6,729 bases of DNA from Halobacteriales archaeon (GTDB lineage: Archaea; Halobacteriota; Halobacteria; Halobacteriales; Hikarchaeaceae), in contig JAPYRM010000047.1 in assembly GCA_029941175.1 (NCBI GenBank), positions 1-6,729 of the forward strand, given 5' to 3'. The position numbers and the translations under genes are program-made. Under the pieces are notes generated by a model, which was not told the DNA's origin, made no database searches, and was given only the letters and a program-made list of their open reading frames with translations. Below are positions 5,629-6,729 of this stretch, piece after piece (the stretch's first letter is position 1; every line of letters begins with the position of its first letter).

Positions 5629-5744
5629 TGCCCCGAGCCGGAGTCGAACCAGCGACCTCCACATGTCCCAGACCACGAGAATGAAAAATTTGCATTCTCT
5701 TTGTCCCTATGAGTGTGGCGCTATAACCTCTAAGCCATCGGGGC
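5629..5744 (-). tRNA. trnM: Elongator tRNA-Met (anticodon CAT) with a 43-nt intron
   Basis: The spliced product is 73 nt and folds as a full cloverleaf. The acceptor is GCCCCGA/TCGGGGC with A73. The D arm is GCT/AGC with GG in the loop. The anticodon stem is CCACA/TGTGG. The T arm is GCTGG-TTCGACT-CCGGC. The anticodon CAT is at 5709-5711. Exons are 5744-5708 and 5664-5629. The CCA end is not encoded. An intron after position 37 in a CAT tRNA is characteristic of haloarchaeal elongator tRNA-Met. The initiator has different acceptor features, and tRNA-Ile2 (also CAT before modification) is less likely. The gene converges on the DUF5830 gene and has a BRE/TATA-like promoter with its start near 5744. 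Confidence 0.93.
5665..5707 (-). other. tRNA-Met intron with bulge-helix-bulge splice structure
   Basis: The 43-nt intron begins after A37. Anticodon-loop bases CUCA (32-35) can pair with UGGG at intron positions 38-41 to form the central 4-bp helix. The 3' bulge is ACA, cut before A38. The 5' bulge is UAG plus one extra G if GAC (3-5) pairs with GUC (35-37). A 7-bp hairpin, GAGAATG/CATTCTC with a 9-nt AT-rich loop, caps the intron. This is the substrate form of the archaeal splicing endonuclease EndA. The boundaries are inferred from the fold. Confidence 0.8.
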
Positions 5745-5770
5745 ACAGTTTATAGATGGTTGCTAAGTAC

Positions 5771-5786
5771 AAATAATGGCTTCGAA
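5771..5786 (-). promoter_or_regulatory. BRE/TATA-like promoter of tRNA-Met
   Basis: On the minus strand TTCGAA is followed four bases later by TTATTT. The latter lies 27-32 nt before the tRNA 5' end at 5744, so transcription would begin at or next to the mature 5' end. The TTCGAA resembles the element before the HAH_0734 gene. Confidence 0.5.
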
Positions 5787-5815
5787 TAGGTTGGAAGACG
5801 GTCGTGGGCATTTAC

Positions 5816-5821
5816 TTTATA
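5816..5821 (+). promoter_or_regulatory. TATA-like element for the DUF7115 gene
   Basis: CTTTATAGG contains TTTATA about 41-46 nt before the ATG at 5862. A start near 5845 would give a leader of about 17 nt, but no Shine-Dalgarno is visible in it. It shares the 117-bp divergent spacer with the tRNA promoter. Confidence 0.4.
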
Positions 5822-5861
5822 GGTGGATAAGAGTTATGTGCAAAGATGGCGATCTCTTAGC

Positions 5862-6729
5862 ATGGACATTCCGAGTTTGCTATCAGATTCGATTAAGGAG
5901 GGGGAAAAAATTGTTTCCCGAGTGTTGATAGCTAGTGGTACACATATGATCACTACGACTGAACGTGTATTTATACATCGGGGGGAAGGGATAATTAACA
6001 ACGAAATATTTGAAGAGTATAGTCTTGATGTAGATCAGATTTCTGTTTTTTCGGATAGGAGAAAGGCGAGAATTGTACTCAACTATGGATTGGAAGGAAC
6101 GCGAGAATTCTCGGTTTATTCAAAGTATTATGACAGAATTGTAGATCCGCTAGTTCGGGGCGTGCTCAAAGCAACAAGAGTAGTAGAACCAGGAGAGCTA
6201 ATCAGGCATGTATATCGATATGGTCAGCTGACAATTGTACTTACAGATAAACAATTTTTGAAACATATTGGAGTGGCCCTTTGGAGTAGGGATTATGAGA
6301 GTTATCAGTACGAAGATATAGTTAGAATCGACATTGAGAAAGGAGGAGTCTCTGCAGAAATTCTTATTGAATATAAAGGAAGAATGCATAGAATTAAAAC
6401 GGATAAGGATCGGGCCAGGCGTATCTGTGTTCAAGCACGAAATGGGCTTGCGTTATATCGAGATTGCAAAGACTATCAAGAATATGAAAAAATGATTCCG
6501 TCCATTTTTTCGGATGAATCTATAGAGAGAATTTCCCCATCTGTTTTTATGGATGGGTCGATAGAGAAAATATCTAAAATTTCGAAAGATGATCAGATGG
6601 CCATAGCAATTGAGGAGTTAGAGACAGGAAGGCCCCATCATGTAAAAACGGAAGATGTTCTGAGGAAACTTCTGCAATTAGAAGGGTCGATGATAGCACA
6701 TAAAAAAGACACTGAAAATAGAATTAGGG
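5862..6729 (+). CDS. DUF7115-family protein, 3'-truncated by the window edge
   Basis: The frame opens at the ATG at 5862 (MDIPSLLSDSIKEGEKIV) and runs to the end without a stop, giving 289 visible residues. Two consecutive PH-like, strand-rich halves can be seen. The first is about 8-105 (MITTTERVFIH, then DRRKARIVLNYGLEGTREFSV) and the second about 110-200 (LTIVLTDKQFLKHIG, then EILIEYKGRMHRIKT), each ending in an amphipathic helix. This matches, from memory, haloarchaeal DUF7115 proteins, which have an N-terminal PH-like part and a variable tail. There is no signal peptide or membrane helix in the visible part. Residues 213-238 hold a tandem duplicated 13-mer, followed by a charged helical tail. 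Nearby upstream ATGs at 5835 and 5845 are out of frame. Function is unknown. Lipid or protein binding is only a guess from the fold type. Confidence 0.8.
   Translation, partial: MDIPSLLSDSIKEGEKIVSRVLIASGTHMITTTERVFIHRGEGIINNEIFEEYSLDVDQISVFSDRRKARIVLNYGLEGTREFSVYSKYYDRIVDPLVRGVLKATRVVEPGELIRHVYRYGQLTIVLTDKQFLKHIGVALWSRDYESYQYEDIVRIDIEKGGVSAEILIEYKGRMHRIKTDKDRARRICVQARNGLALYRDCKDYQEYEKMIPSIFSDESIERISPSVFMDGSIEKISKISKDDQMAIAIEELETGRPHHVKTEDVLRKLLQLEGSMIAHKKDTENRIR
6498..6575 (+). repeat. Diverged 39-bp tandem duplication inside the DUF7115 gene
   Basis: Two adjacent 39-bp units (6498-6536 and 6537-6575) encode PSIFSDESIERIS and PSVFMDGSIEKIS, identical at 9 of 13 residues and conservative at two more (I/V and R/K). 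Many synonymous differences show that the copy is old and protein-level similarity has been kept. It lies in the linker after the second PH-like half. Confidence 0.75.

Noticed and set aside
5629..5744. tRNA-Ile2 (CAT anticodon, agmatidine-modified) instead of tRNA-Met
   Set aside because: The intron after position 37 and the GCCCCGA acceptor with A73 fit haloarchaeal elongator Met better; initiator Met is excluded by the acceptor and intron.
5835..5861. Earlier ATG codons at 5835 and 5845 as starts of the DUF7115 gene
   Set aside because: Both are out of frame with the long ORF; the one at 5845 stops after four codons.
6198..6434. Minus-strand ORF of 78 codons at the right end
   Set aside because: It lies opposite the open DUF7115 frame, which has family-like features; the antisense product has none.
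1..6729. CRISPR array, insertion sequence, integrase or attachment site
   Set aside because: No regularly spaced repeats, transposase or integrase frames, or duplicated tRNA 3' end were seen; the tRNA-Met end (5629-5645) has no second copy that I could find.

Overview
The window looks archaeal and close to the Halobacteria. It carries archaeal-type ribosomal proteins L44e and S27e, the initiation factor aIF2-alpha, Nop10, archaeosortase A, and a tRNA-Met with an intron after position 37. It also carries several small families that I know, from memory, only from haloarchaea (HAH_0734, DUF5830, DUF7115 and a tiny zinc ribbon). Two features do not fit a typical extreme halophile: the DNA is AT-rich, and the proteins are rich in Lys, Ile and Asn rather than Asp and Glu. 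A low-GC relative such as the Hikarchaeia (marine group IV) fits best, with Haloquadratum as an alternative. This placement is inference.

Layout. The left edge (1-908, +) is the 3' part of a mechanosensitive channel strikingly similar to bacterial YbdG. It converges, with a 13-nt gap, on a six-gene minus-strand run that reads 4711 to 922: rpl44e, rps27e, aIF2-alpha, nop10, artA, UbiD-family decarboxylase. Gaps in this run are 6, -4, 33, 3 and 35 nt, so it could be one operon. The first four genes serve ribosome structure, translation initiation and H/ACA-guided RNA modification. The last two (a cell-surface protein-anchoring transpeptidase and a prenylated-FMN-type decarboxylase) are functionally foreign to them.

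A 149-bp divergent promoter region (4712-4860) separates this run from a plus-strand set. That set is an HAH_0734-family protein, an overlapping 37-residue zinc-ribbon ORF with a TTG start that standard ORF calling easily misses, and a DUF5830 winged-helix/zinc-ribbon protein with its own TATA box. The DUF5830 gene converges (4-nt gap) on a minus-strand elongator tRNA-Met(CAT) with a 43-nt intron. A second divergent promoter region (5745-5861) drives this tRNA and a plus-strand DUF7115-family protein that runs off the right edge.

No CRISPR array, insertion sequence or integrase is visible, and no stretch over 300 bases lacks a gene. Several upstream regions show BRE/TATA elements about 25-35 nt before the start codon or tRNA 5' end, as expected for archaeal promoters with leaderless or very short-leader transcripts. 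The most notable points are artA joined to a translation operon, the hidden TTG-start zinc ribbon, the bacterial-looking YbdG channel, apparent loss of metal-ligand residues in the UbiD homologue, and a 39-bp tandem duplication in the DUF7115 gene.
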